Origin: JBBRHH01 sp038222915
GTDB lineage: Bacteria; Planctomycetota; Phycisphaerae; Tepidisphaerales; Tepidisphaeraceae
Length of the DNA stretch: 21,110 nucleotides
Assembly: GCA_038222915.1 (NCBI GenBank)
Contig: JBBRHH010000033.1
Span: 1 to 21,110, forward strand
Reading direction: 5' to 3'
Shown: positions 1 through 7,331 of the stretch, piece after piece
Layout: every line of letters begins with the position of its first letter
Numbering within the stretch: the stretch's first letter is position 1
Position numbers and translations under genes: made by a program
Notes under the pieces: generated by a model
Seen by the model: only the letters and a program-made list of their open reading frames with translations
Told to the model about the DNA's origin: nothing
Database searches by the model: none

Positions 1-94
1 GTCGGGCCTGGAAGAAGGGGAGCGAATCGTGACAGCAGGAACGTTCATCTTGAAGGCCGACCTGTTGAAGTCGTCCGCAAAAGATGAGGACTAA
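1..94 (+). CDS. RND efflux periplasmic adaptor (CusB/CzcB/HlyD family), C-terminal end only
   Basis: This is the last 30 codons of a gene that enters from the left, read in the frame starting at base 2 and ending in TAA at 92-94. The visible tail contains a G-L-E-E-G-E-R-I-V-T-A-G segment followed by a short polar, Lys-rich end. That is the usual closing beta-strand region of membrane fusion proteins of metal RND pumps. Such a protein would sit in the periplasm and link the inner-membrane pump to an outer-membrane TolC-like channel. The stop lies 51 bases before the pump gene on the same strand, so the two are very likely co-transcribed. With so few residues the family call rests on the motif plus the neighbour. 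No outer-membrane channel gene is visible downstream, so it may lie off the left edge. Confidence 0.75.
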   Translation, partial: SGLEEGERIVTAGTFILKADLLKSSAKDED

Positions 95-145
95 TTCAAA
101 ACCGATAACGCAGCCGCCCTACGGAAAATTGAGGAGCGCAATTCA

Positions 146-3100
146 ATGCTTGAAAAGGTCCTGAAGTTTTCGATCCAGCACCGCTGGCTGATCGTCATGA
201 TGACCCTGGCGGCCGCTGCCTTGGGAGTGCTTTCCTTCCACCGGCTACCCATCGATGCCGTTCCCGACATCACAAACAACCAGGTTCAGATCAATATCGT
301 CGTCCCGGCCCTCTCCCCGGAACAAGTCGAAAAGCGGGTGACCTACCCAGTTGAAACCGCCCTGGCAGGTACGCCCGGCCTCCAATACACACGTTCGCTT
401 TCGCGAAATGGTTTTTCGCAGGTGACCGCTGTCTTCACCGACGACACCGACATCTATTTCGCACGCGCCCAGATCAATGAGCGCCTCGTGGAAGCGCGCA
501 AAAGCCTCCCCGCCGGCGCAGATCCACAAATGGGTCCCATCACAACAGGCCTGGGCGAAGTCTACATGTGGGTGGTCGAATACGAACATCCGAACGGCGT
601 GGGCGCAAAAATCGTCGATGGCGAGCCCGGTTGGCAGAGCGATGGGTCGTACCTCACCCCCGAAGGCCAGCGGCTTGAAACCGAGGTCGAGTTGGCCTCC
701 TTCCTCCGCACCGTGCAGGACTGGATCATCCGCCCACAGTTAAAAAATACCGAGGGCGTAGCCGGCGTCGACGTGATTGGCGGCTACGAAAAGCAGTACC
801 ACGTCACACCCCATCCAATGAAGCTCGTCAGCTATGGCCTGACCTTCCATGACCTGATTGAGTCCCTGGAAATGAACAACGCCAGCCGGGGCGCTGGCTA
901 CATTGAGGCCAACGGCCAATCCTATCCGGTTCGAATCGGCGGCCTGCTTGAGAACATCGAACAGGTCGCCGGTGTCGTCGTTGGCGAGAGAAACGGCACG
1001 CCCATCCACATACGCGATGTCGCCAATGTGGGAATCGGATCGGAACTGCGAACAGGTTCGGCCAGCGAAGGTGGGCACGAGGTCGTCGTCGGCACTGCGA
1101 TGATGCTCATCGGCGCCAACAGCCGCACGGTAGCCGCGGCCGTAGACAACAAAATGGGAACCGTAAACCGCAGTCTCCCTGCCGATGTGCGCGCACGAAC
1201 CGTTTACAACCGCACCAAATTGGTCAACGCCACGGTCGGAACCGTCGAGAAAAACTTGGCCGAGGGTGCAATCCTCGTGATCGTCATTCTGTTCCTCATG
1301 CTCGGAAACGTCCGGGCGGCACTGATCACGGCCCTGGCCATCCCGCTTTCCATGCTCATGACGCTCACCGGCATGGTCCATGCGAAAATCAGTGGCAATC
1401 TGATGAGCCTCGGAGCGATCGACTTTGGCCTGATTGTCGACGGCGCAGTCATCATCGTTGAAAATTGCTTGCGCCATCTCGCCGAGAAACAACACCAGGT
1501 CCGACAAAACCTCACGCTTGCAGAGCGACTTCACACCGTCGGCGCTTCTGCCAGGGAAATGATCCAACCCTCCGTCTTCGGCCAGGCAATCATTATCACC
1601 GTCTACATCCCCATCCTCGCTCTCACCGGAACCGAGGGAAAGATGTTCAAGCCGATGGCCATCACCGTCATCTTTGCGCTCGCCGCAGCCTTCCTACTGT
1701 CTCTCACATTCATTCCGGCGATGGTGGCCCTCGTCATTCGAGGCAAGGTAAATGAGAAGGACAACTTTCTCGTCAGCCGGTCCAAGCAGGTCTATGAACC
1801 GTTGCTGCGTATGGCCGTCAAGCGACGGTGGCTGGTCGTCCCGTCAGCAGTCGTCATTTTCGCTGCATCATTGCTCCTCTTTCGTTCGCTCGGGCAGGAG
1901 TTCGCACCGACGCTGGACGAGCAGGACATAATGGTGCAAGCCGTCCGAATCCCCGGCACAGCACTGACAACCGCGCAGGAAATGCAGTTCGACGTGGAGC
2001 GGACCATTAGCAAATTCCCCGAAGTTTCCGTGGTCTACTCCAAAAGCGGTACGGCCGAGGTTGCCGCCGACCCCATGCTCCCAAGCCAGACCGACACCTT
2101 CGTCATCCTCAAGCAGCGAAGCCTTTGGCCTGATCCGCACCTCCCCAAATCGGTCTTGGTGGACCGGCTTTCGCTGGAGTTGGCAAAACTGCCCGGCAAC
2201 AACTACGAATACACGCAGCCGATCCAGATGCGCTTCAACGAATTGATCGGCGGCGTCAAAGGCGACGTGGCCGTAAAGCTCTTCGGCGATGACTTTGTCG
2301 CAATGGATAAGCCCATCAGTGAGATTGCACACGCGCTTCAGTCAATCAAGGGGGCCGCAGACGTCAAAGCAGAGGAAGTCGAAGGGCTGCCGGTGATGAA
2401 CGTCGACATCGACCGGGAGGCAATCAGCCGCCTGGGAATCAGCGGCGCGGACGTGCAGGATGTAATCGCCACGGCAATTGGAGGGACCGAAGCAGGCCAG
2501 ATACAAGAGGGCGACCGCACCTTCCCATTGGTCGTGCGGATGCCTGAAGAATTGCGAAGCGATAGCGATGCGATTCGGAACCTGCCCGTCCCACTGCGAC
2601 ATCCGGGCGAAGAAAATGCCCAGCATCCTCGCGGCGCACAAAGCGGCGACAGGCCTGCATTCGTTCCACTCTACACCGTCGCCAAAATCGAGGTCAGCGA
2701 AGGACTCAACCAGATCAGTCGCGAGAACGGCAAGCGGCGGATCGTCGTCCAATGCAATGTCCGAGGCCGCGACATCGGCTCCTTCGTTGCCGAGGCCCAG
2801 GCGAAAATCAACCAGATCAAACTGCCGGCCGGAAATTGGATCGAATGGGGCGGGCAATTCGAAAACCTCATCGCCGCCCGCCAAAGATTAATGTTGGTAG
2901 TCCCCCTGTGCTTCTTCCTCATTTTCGTCCTGCTCTTCACTACTTTCGATTCAGTGAAATACGCCATGCTGGTGTTCACGGGCGTTCCGCTCGCTCTAAG
3001 CGGCGGTATAGTCGCCCTGTGGCTGCGAAGCATGCCCTTCTCTATCTCCGCGGCCGTCGGATTCATCGCCCTATCCGGCGTAGCCGTCCTCAACGGCCTG

Positions 3101-3388
3101 GTGATGGTCACATTCATCAACCAGCTTCGGCGTGAAGGAATCGCAATAGAGGAAGCGGTCGTGCGCGGCTCCCTCACCCGACTGCGCCCCGTCCTGATGA
3201 CGGCACTGGTCGCCTCACTGGGTTTCGTACCCATGGCCTTCGCCACCGGCACCGGCGCCGAAGTACAAAAGCCGCTGGCCACAGTGGTGATCGGCGGGAT
3301 AGTCTCCTCAACGCTACTAACATTGATCGTCCTCCCCGCCCTCTACCGCATCTGGAATAGGGACCAAATGCCAGAGACAACCAATTGA
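146..3388 (+). CDS. Heavy-metal efflux RND transporter, CzcA/CusA family
   Basis: This is a full-length (1080 aa) inner-membrane proton-driven pump that would expel heavy-metal cations through a tripartite complex with the upstream adaptor. It has the RND layout: an N-terminal membrane helix (about residues 13-33), a large periplasmic porter domain, a block of helices from about 370 to 545, a second periplasmic domain and a final helix block from about 910 to 1065. The helix-4 motif D-F-G-L-I-V-D-G-A-V-I-I-V-E-N starts at D426. It has the D-F-G...D-G-A...E-N form associated with divalent-cation (Czc-type) pumps rather than the A-I-G-A-M-V-D-A form of copper/silver CusA. The exact metal is inferred. 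The ATG at 146 is supported by GAGGAG at 131-136. Between the porter subdomains (about residues 816-838) there is a hydrophilic stretch longer than I expect for the family. The end is intact. Confidence 0.93.
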   Translation: MLEKVLKFSIQHRWLIVMMTLAAAALGVLSFHRLPIDAVPDITNNQVQINIVVPALSPEQVEKRVTYPVETALAGTPGLQYTRSLSRNGFSQVTAVFTDDTDIYFARAQINERLVEARKSLPAGADPQMGPITTGLGEVYMWVVEYEHPNGVGAKIVDGEPGWQSDGSYLTPEGQRLETEVELASFLRTVQDWIIRPQLKNTEGVAGVDVIGGYEKQYHVTPHPMKLVSYGLTFHDLIESLEMNNASRGAGYIEANGQSYPVRIGGLLENIEQVAGVVVGERNGTPIHIRDVANVGIGSELRTGSASEGGHEVVVGTAMMLIGANSRTVAAAVDNKMGTVNRSLPADVRARTVYNRTKLVNATVGTVEKNLAEGAILVIVILFLMLGNVRAALITALAIPLSMLMTLTGMVHAKISGNLMSLGAIDFGLIVDGAVIIVENCLRHLAEKQHQVRQNLTLAERLHTVGASAREMIQPSVFGQAIIITVYIPILALTGTEGKMFKPMAITVIFALAAAFLLSLTFIPAMVALVIRGKVNEKDNFLVSRSKQVYEPLLRMAVKRRWLVVPSAVVIFAASLLLFRSLGQEFAPTLDEQDIMVQAVRIPGTALTTAQEMQFDVERTISKFPEVSVVYSKSGTAEVAADPMLPSQTDTFVILKQRSLWPDPHLPKSVLVDRLSLELAKLPGNNYEYTQPIQMRFNELIGGVKGDVAVKLFGDDFVAMDKPISEIAHALQSIKGAADVKAEEVEGLPVMNVDIDREAISRLGISGADVQDVIATAIGGTEAGQIQEGDRTFPLVVRMPEELRSDSDAIRNLPVPLRHPGEENAQHPRGAQSGDRPAFVPLYTVAKIEVSEGLNQISRENGKRRIVVQCNVRGRDIGSFVAEAQAKINQIKLPAGNWIEWGGQFENLIAARQRLMLVVPLCFFLIFVLLFTTFDSVKYAMLVFTGVPLALSGGIVALWLRSMPFSISAAVGFIALSGVAVLNGLVMVTFINQLRREGIAIEEAVVRGSLTRLRPVLMTALVASLGFVPMAFATGTGAEVQKPLATVVIGGIVSSTLLTLIVLPALYRIWNRDQMPETTN

Positions 3389-3749
3389 GAGTCCGCACGA
3401 AGTACACACGCGGCATCAACATGCATCCGTCGGCACCCGCATACCGCATTCCTAACAGCGAAGCCGGTTGGTTCACAGGTCGTAACCACAGACTCGAAAA
3501 ATGCCATTCCTGAACCCCTCAATCTGCTTTCGGCGTCGCCGTTCGTCCATCGCGCTTGAGAAAAAGGAGGCATCCAAATCCTGTCAGGCGTCCAACCGCC
3601 GTCCGTCATTTTCCACGAACGCGCAAAAATTGCTTGCTTTTCACCCGCCGCTCGCTAGGCTTTCCGTCAAGAATGGATTCGCGCCCTCCACCCGCACGTG
3701 GATGCGTACGGGCTCGGGCGTATTTGGGGCTAGCTACATGGAGGTAGCC
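3389..3749. other. Intergenic region between pump and TPR lipoprotein
   Basis: This stretch is about 360 bases with no convincing gene. An open frame continues upstream from the lipoprotein to about 3501. That extension is rich in Arg and Ser, has no ribosome-binding site and would bury the lipoprotein signal peptide, so I treat it as non-coding. An AAAAAGGAGG sequence near 3559-3568 resembles a ribosome-binding site but has no sensible start codon after it. The right part carries a possible promoter for the lipoprotein gene, listed separately. Confidence 0.6.
3634..3661 (+). promoter_or_regulatory. Possible sigma70-type promoter for the TPR lipoprotein gene
   Basis: TTGCTT at 3634-3639 and TAGGCT at 3656-3661 are separated by 16 bases. 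Both boxes are imperfect (4 of 6 to the consensus each). Transcription would start near 3668, giving a leader of about 80 bases. The call rests on sequence resemblance only. Confidence 0.3.
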
Positions 3750-4583
3750 ATGAACACTTCTCTTTATTCTGCTCTGATCGCATCGTCCCTTCTGCTCGGC
3801 CTCGCAGGCTGTGCCGACCAACTGACCGATTCCCGCGGCGCGCGCATCGAAGGAACCCGCCTTCTCGCCGACAAGGACTACAGCCATGCAGTCGGCGCAT
3901 TCCGCAACGCCGTCAAACAGGAACCGCGCGACTACCGCTCCCACTACTACCTCGGCGTCTGCTACGAAGAGCTCGGCCAATATCAGCAGGCCATGCAGTC
4001 CTACCGTACCGCCCTGACCGTCCCGCAAGGCCCCGACGAAGACGGCACGCCCGCCGACTTCCGTCCGCAAATGCTCGATGCCTATGCGAAAGCGATCGCG
4101 GCTCACGACTCGCGCGATGCCGAGCTGAATCTGCTCGAAGCCCGCGCCAAGACAGAGGGCAAGACCGAAAACTACATGGTCATCGCCCGCATCTATCGCT
4201 ACCGTCACGATCCCGACTCGGCCATCCACGCCTACAAACAGGCCCTCGTCTACGGCCCCCACGACTTCAGCGTCTACAAGGAATACGGCATCTATCTGCT
4301 AGACAACCTTCAGCAGGAAAAAGACGCCGAAGTGCCGCTTCGCCGTGCTTACACGCTGAATGCCAACGACGAACAGGTCAACGCCGCCCTCCGCCGCATC
4401 GGCATCGTCCCCGGCCCAGGCCTTAAGGACCAAAACCAGCTCGCAACACCGCTGATTCCCCGCGGGCCAATTCCGGAAGTGGATCTGAAAAAGCTGTTCA
4501 ATGGAAACAGCAGCACCCCCACCAATACGAATACGAACGTCGTCACGCCCCCGGCCAATCCGACACCTGCGCCGCGCGACTAA
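3750..4583 (+). CDS. TPR-repeat lipoprotein
   Basis: This predicted exported lipoprotein has 277 aa. The N-terminus is a short lipoprotein signal: a hydrophobic stretch (residues 5-18) ends in the lipobox L-A-G-C with C21 as the lipidated cysteine. The body has tetratricopeptide-like helix pairs. The clearest runs from about residue 32 to 95 (A-F-R-N-A-V...Y-L-G-V-C-Y-E-E-L-G-Q-Y-Q-Q-A), with others near 130-185. It ends in a Thr/Asn/Pro-rich low-complexity tail. TPR lipoproteins usually act as scaffolds in envelope assembly, secretion or pili, and nothing here narrows that down. I chose the ATG at 3750 because GGAGG at 3740-3744 sits 5 bases upstream and this start places the signal peptide at the N-terminus. 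An in-frame ATG at 3738 is possible but poorly spaced. The gene appears monocistronic, with a hairpin terminator after it. Confidence 0.82.
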   Translation: MNTSLYSALIASSLLLGLAGCADQLTDSRGARIEGTRLLADKDYSHAVGAFRNAVKQEPRDYRSHYYLGVCYEELGQYQQAMQSYRTALTVPQGPDEDGTPADFRPQMLDAYAKAIAAHDSRDAELNLLEARAKTEGKTENYMVIARIYRYRHDPDSAIHAYKQALVYGPHDFSVYKEYGIYLLDNLQQEKDAEVPLRRAYTLNANDEQVNAALRRIGIVPGPGLKDQNQLATPLIPRGPIPEVDLKKLFNGNSSTPTNTNTNVVTPPANPTPAPRD

Positions 4584-4616
4584 ACCGGCACAGCATCCGC
4601 AACCAGTCGTTCAACA

Positions 4617-4642
4617 CAGACGCCCGCTTTCGCGGGCGTCTG
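4617..4642. terminator. Hairpin terminator between convergent genes
   Basis: A perfect 11-bp inverted repeat, CAGACGCCCGC (4617-4627) and GCGGGCGTCTG (4632-4642), encloses a TTTC loop. It lies between the lipoprotein gene stop (4583) and the stop of the convergent minus-strand gene (4673). The T-rich tail on the plus strand (CTTCATTT) is weak and the minus-strand tail is poorer, so efficiency is uncertain. Position and stem strength suggest a bidirectional terminator. Confidence 0.75.
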
Positions 4643-4672
4643 CTTCATTTGCAATATTGTGCAAGTCGAAGA

Positions 4673-5059
4673 TCACTTGGCAGCGGGAGCCGCTGCTGGA
4701 GCCGCCGCTGGATCCGCTTTTTTCTTATGGCCGGTCTTGGCTTCGATCGACGTCGGCGCGCCGGTGGCGGGCTTGACGATGACCACTTCACCAACAACCA
4801 GATCACTGGCCTTCTTGTCCTCGCCATTGATCGTGACTTTCATCGATGCGTCGGCGGTGACCGTCACATCGTGCGGATTTTTCTTGCCGCCGCTGGTCAC
4901 CACGATATCAAGTGTCTCCGGCTTATCTTTTTCCGGCGTGATGCTGGTGATTTTTCCGGTCAACGGCTTATCCGCCGCCGCAGTCTTGTCCTTACCCTGT
5001 GCAAACCCTGCAATCCCCATCAATGCCACGACGGCCGTTGCCTTCATCCACGTCTTCAT
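4673..5059 (-). CDS. Small exported protein with Ala/Pro/Lys-rich tail, function unknown
   Basis: I do not recognise a named family. The product is 128 aa. It starts with a typical Sec signal peptide: M-K-T-W-M-K, a hydrophobic core V-V-A-L-M-G-I-A-G-F, then an A-Q-G cleavage-like site near residue 22. The mature part is rich in Lys, Thr and Val and looks like a small beta-barrel, with repeated strand patterns (G-K-I-T-S-I-T, V-T-V-T-A-D-A-S-M-K-V-T-I-N-G, V-V-G-E-V-V-I-V-K). This resembles many small DUF5666-like or OB-like secreted proteins, but that is inference. It ends in a P-A-A-A repeat tail. The start at 5059 is supported by AGGAG on the minus strand (5067-5071). A longer reading frame to 5143 would bury the signal peptide and is rejected. 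Confidence 0.75.
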   Translation of the reverse strand: MKTWMKATAVVALMGIAGFAQGKDKTAAADKPLTGKITSITPEKDKPETLDIVVTSGGKKNPHDVTVTADASMKVTINGEDKKASDLVVGEVVIVKPATGAPTSIEAKTGHKKKADPAAAPAAAPAAK

Positions 5060-5254
5060 AATCAAACTCCTATGGCGAGAAAAAAACCTGCAATACGCAA
5101 CTCTTGGGCCGCTGCGCGACATCACGCACAAGCCACTCATCATACGCCCAACAACTACACATATTGCAAATATCCCCCATTCGTAATCAATCCGTAACCT
5201 CAGACCAGCTCTTGTCCGGATTGAACGGGTTTCCTACCACTACTATTTCGCGTC

Positions 5255-5282
5255 TCGCCAACTCCGTCGCTTTTCCTATACT
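5255..5282 (+). promoter_or_regulatory. Possible promoter of argG
   Basis: A TATACT -10-like box (5277-5282) is preceded after 16 bases by TCGCCA (5255-5260), 4 of 6 matches to a -35 box. Transcription would start near 5289, leaving a leader of about 43 bases before the chosen argG start. No attenuator or ARG-box-like palindrome was recognised. Confidence 0.35.
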
Positions 5283-5331
5283 GTCGCTCCCGTTTCCGAC
5301 CACGGCATGAATGAAAGATTACAGGAGCGTC

Positions 5332-6549
5332 ATGACACCCATTAATCCGAAAAAGATCGTTCTCGCCTATTCGGGCGGCCTCGACACCAGCGTCATTCTT
5401 CCCTGGCTCAAGGACCGCTATCCAGGCGTAAAACTCGTCGCATTCGCCGCGGAGCTCGGCCAGGGAACCGAACTCCAAGGTATCGAAGAAAAGGCCTACA
5501 AGAGCGGCGCGGACGAAGTCATCGTCATGGACCTCCGTCAGGAATTCGCTGAAAAATATTGCTTCCCCATGCTCCGGGCCCACGCCATTTACGAGCAGGA
5601 CTATCTCCTGGGCACATCAATCGCTCGCCCCCTGATCGCCGCCAAACAGGTCGAGATCGCCCGTCAAACCAACGCCGACGCCGTCGGCCATGGCGCAACC
5701 GGTAAAGGCAACGACCAGGTGCGCTTCGAGCTCACCTTCATGTCCCTCGCCCCCGACTTGAAAATCATCGCGCCATGGAAAGATCCCAGCTTCGAGCTGC
5801 GCGACCGCGAAAGCGCCGTCGACTATGCCCAGAAGAAGGGTATCCCGATTCCCGTCAGCAAAAAGAAAATCTACTCCCAGGACCGCAACCTCTGGCACAT
5901 CTCCCACGAGGGCGCGGAGATCGAAGAGCCCTTCACCGAGCCGAACTGGGAGGCCTGTTTAACGACGGTAGTCGCCCCTGAAAAAGCACCCGATCAAGCC
6001 GAGCACGTCGAGGTCGGCTTCGAGGCCGGCAACCCCATTTCTGTAAACGGCGAAAAACTCCCTGGCCACGAGTTAATCGCGAAGCTAAATGAAATCGGTG
6101 GTCGGCACGGCGTAGGTATAACCGTCCTTGCCGAGAACCGCCTGGTCGGCATGAAATCCCGAGGCGTCTACGAGACCCCCGGCGGCACCATCCTCTACGA
6201 AGCCCACAAAGCCCTCGAACAAATCTGCATCGAGCGCGACACCCTCCACTACAAACAACATCTCGCCCTCCGTTACGCCGAACTCGTCTACAACGGCCAA
6301 TGGTTCCACCCCCTCCGCGAAGCCATGCAGGCCTTCATCGACAACACCAACGCCACCGTCACCGGCGCCGCCCGCGTCCGCCTATTCAAAGGCCGTGCAA
6401 TGCAAGTCGGTGCCAAAAGCCCCCACACCCTCTACGACCCCCAACTGGCGAGCTTCAGCATGGAAGGCTACGACGTAACCGCCGCCCGCGGCTTCATCGA
6501 CCTCTTCGGGCTGCCCATGAAAGTCGCAAGCCAGGCCCGAAAGTGGTGA
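5332..6549 (+). CDS. argG: Argininosuccinate synthase
   Basis: The enzyme joins citrulline and aspartate using ATP, giving argininosuccinate, AMP and PPi, the penultimate step of arginine synthesis in the cytoplasm. The protein is 405 aa, the normal size for the family. The N-terminal ATP-pyrophosphatase loop A-Y-S-G-G-L-D-T-S is at residues 12-20. The second signature G-A-T-G-K-G-N-D-Q-V-R-F-E starts at G121, with H-G before it where many relatives have G-C. The synthetase domain with G-A-A-R-V-R-L-F-K-G follows near the C-terminus. The ATG at 5332 is preferred over the in-frame ATG at 5311 because AGGAG (5323-5327) precedes it by 4 bases and the conserved protein begins right after. No other arg genes are nearby, so it seems to stand alone. 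Codon use is strongly C-ending, like the other housekeeping genes here. Confidence 0.97.
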   Translation: MTPINPKKIVLAYSGGLDTSVILPWLKDRYPGVKLVAFAAELGQGTELQGIEEKAYKSGADEVIVMDLRQEFAEKYCFPMLRAHAIYEQDYLLGTSIARPLIAAKQVEIARQTNADAVGHGATGKGNDQVRFELTFMSLAPDLKIIAPWKDPSFELRDRESAVDYAQKKGIPIPVSKKKIYSQDRNLWHISHEGAEIEEPFTEPNWEACLTTVVAPEKAPDQAEHVEVGFEAGNPISVNGEKLPGHELIAKLNEIGGRHGVGITVLAENRLVGMKSRGVYETPGGTILYEAHKALEQICIERDTLHYKQHLALRYAELVYNGQWFHPLREAMQAFIDNTNATVTGAARVRLFKGRAMQVGAKSPHTLYDPQLASFSMEGYDVTAARGFIDLFGLPMKVASQARKW

Positions 6550-6554
6550 TGGAT

Positions 6555-6583
6555 TTGAGATAGCGCGGCTGGCAGGATATCGT
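6555..6583 (+). promoter_or_regulatory. Promoter of the MntA-HepT pair
   Basis: TTGAGA (6555-6560, 5 of 6 to TTGACA) and TATCGT (6578-6583, 4 of 6 to TATAAT) are separated by exactly 17 bases. Transcription would begin around 6590, just ahead of the antitoxin start, so the leader is very short. It lies immediately after the argG stop, suggesting the toxin-antitoxin pair is transcribed independently. Confidence 0.45.
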
Positions 6584-6603
6584 TAACCGACGCCATTAAC
6601 CGA
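6583..6603 (+). repeat. 8-bp direct repeat TTAACCGA, period 13
   Basis: TTAACCGA occurs at 6583-6590 and again at 6596-6603. The pair overlaps the end of the predicted -10 box and the expected transcription start of the toxin-antitoxin pair. That position would suit an operator for autoregulation, but no bound protein is implied by the sequence itself. Confidence 0.5.
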
Positions 6604-6606
6604 GAG

Positions 6607-6924
6607 GTGTCGTTGTTGCACGGTATTCTAAGAGCGAAGACATCGGAGTTGAAAGAACTCTGTGATCGTCTCGGTGTTCGCCGACTCGAGCTGTTCGGTT
6701 CGGCTGCAACCGATCGATTCAAGCCGGAGCAGAGCGACTTCGACTTTCTGGTCGAGTTCGAAGAATCACCGACGCTGAAACGCGTCGATCAATACTTTGA
6801 ACTTCTCGCCGCCCTTGAAGACTTGTTTGCGCGTCCAATCGATTTGCTGGAGTCAGCCGCTCTGCGCAACCCATATCTCATCCGAAGCATCGCGGAATCT
6901 CGGACTCTAGTTTATGCGGCGTGA
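6607..6924 (+). CDS. MntA-type nucleotidyltransferase antitoxin (MNT domain)
   Basis: This minimal nucleotidyltransferase of about 105 aa has the polymerase-beta-like signature: L-F-G-S (G31, S32) followed by S-D-F-D (D44, D46) and a third acidic residue in P-I-D-L (D79). Known MntA antitoxins neutralise HepT by transferring AMP groups from ATP onto a tyrosine of the toxin. The gene directly after it is HepT-like and overlaps it by 11 bases, which fixes the assignment. The start is uncertain. GTG at 6607 opens the frame, but GAGAGG at 6602-6607 is better spaced for TTG at 6613, which would shorten the protein by two residues. Codon use is less C-ending than in argG or the next oxidoreductase, consistent with acquisition by transfer. 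Confidence 0.88.
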   Translation: MSLLHGILRAKTSELKELCDRLGVRRLELFGSAATDRFKPEQSDFDFLVEFEESPTLKRVDQYFELLAALEDLFARPIDLLESAALRNPYLIRSIAESRTLVYAA

Positions 6925-7270
6925 CTCCAAAAAGTTTCTCCTCGACATGCAACAGGCGGCTGACCGCGTTGTTCGATTCACATCGGGAAAAACTTTTAAC
7001 GACTATTGCACGGACGATCTTCTGCGATCCGGGGTCGAACGCCAGTACGAGATTATCGGCGAAGCGCTCACGAAGCTGATGAAAATTGATCCGTCCACTG
7101 CCGGTCGGATCACCGAAGCCCGGCGCATTATCTCCTTTCGAAACGTTCTCATTCATGGGTACGATGCGATCACAGACAGAACTGTCTGGGAGATTATCGA
7201 TCTCAAGCTGCCCACGCTCCGAAGCGAGCTCGTTGCTCTGTTGAGCGAGCCAGAAGAGCCGCCTCCATGA
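6914..7270 (+). CDS. HepT-like HEPN-domain ribonuclease toxin
   Basis: The product is 118 aa, mostly helical, of the HEPN/DUF86 family. The catalytic R-x4-H-x-Y motif is intact (R76, H81, Y83, within S-F-R-N-V-L-I-H-G-Y). In studied systems this motif cleaves RNA and its tyrosine is the site AMPylated by MntA. Upstream it has the usual D-Y-C-T-D-D-L-L-R-S-G-V-E-R-Q-Y-E-I-I-G-E-A-L segment of the family. The start overlaps the end of the antitoxin gene by 11 bases in another frame, and no good ribosome-binding site is visible, so translation is probably coupled to the antitoxin. All key residues are present, so the toxin is presumably active unless modified. The C-terminal end is Pro/Glu-rich. 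Confidence 0.9.
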   Translation: MRRDSKKFLLDMQQAADRVVRFTSGKTFNDYCTDDLLRSGVERQYEIIGEALTKLMKIDPSTAGRITEARRIISFRNVLIHGYDAITDRTVWEIIDLKLPTLRSELVALLSEPEEPPP

Positions 7271-7331
7271 TTCGAACCGACGGCTTCGCAACCGATTAGA
7301 CTAGCAGTTCCAACTAAGGAACAGATTCCAC

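Noticed and set aside
2579..2665. Hydrophilic stretch in the metal pump (about residues 812-840) as a foreign insertion or frameshift
   Set aside because: The frame is intact on both sides and loop length at this point varies in the family. It is noted only as a minor oddity.
3501..3749. N-terminal extension of the TPR lipoprotein
   Set aside because: The extension is Arg/Ser-rich, lacks a ribosome-binding site and would place the lipobox over 100 residues inside the protein.
4647..5171. 11-bp inverted repeat ATTTGCAATAT (4647-4657) and ATATTGCAAAT (5161-5171) flanking the small exported protein gene
   Set aside because: Flanking bases do not match, there is no transposase or target duplication, and an 11-base match is expected by chance in a window of this size. 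It is not treated as a mobile element.
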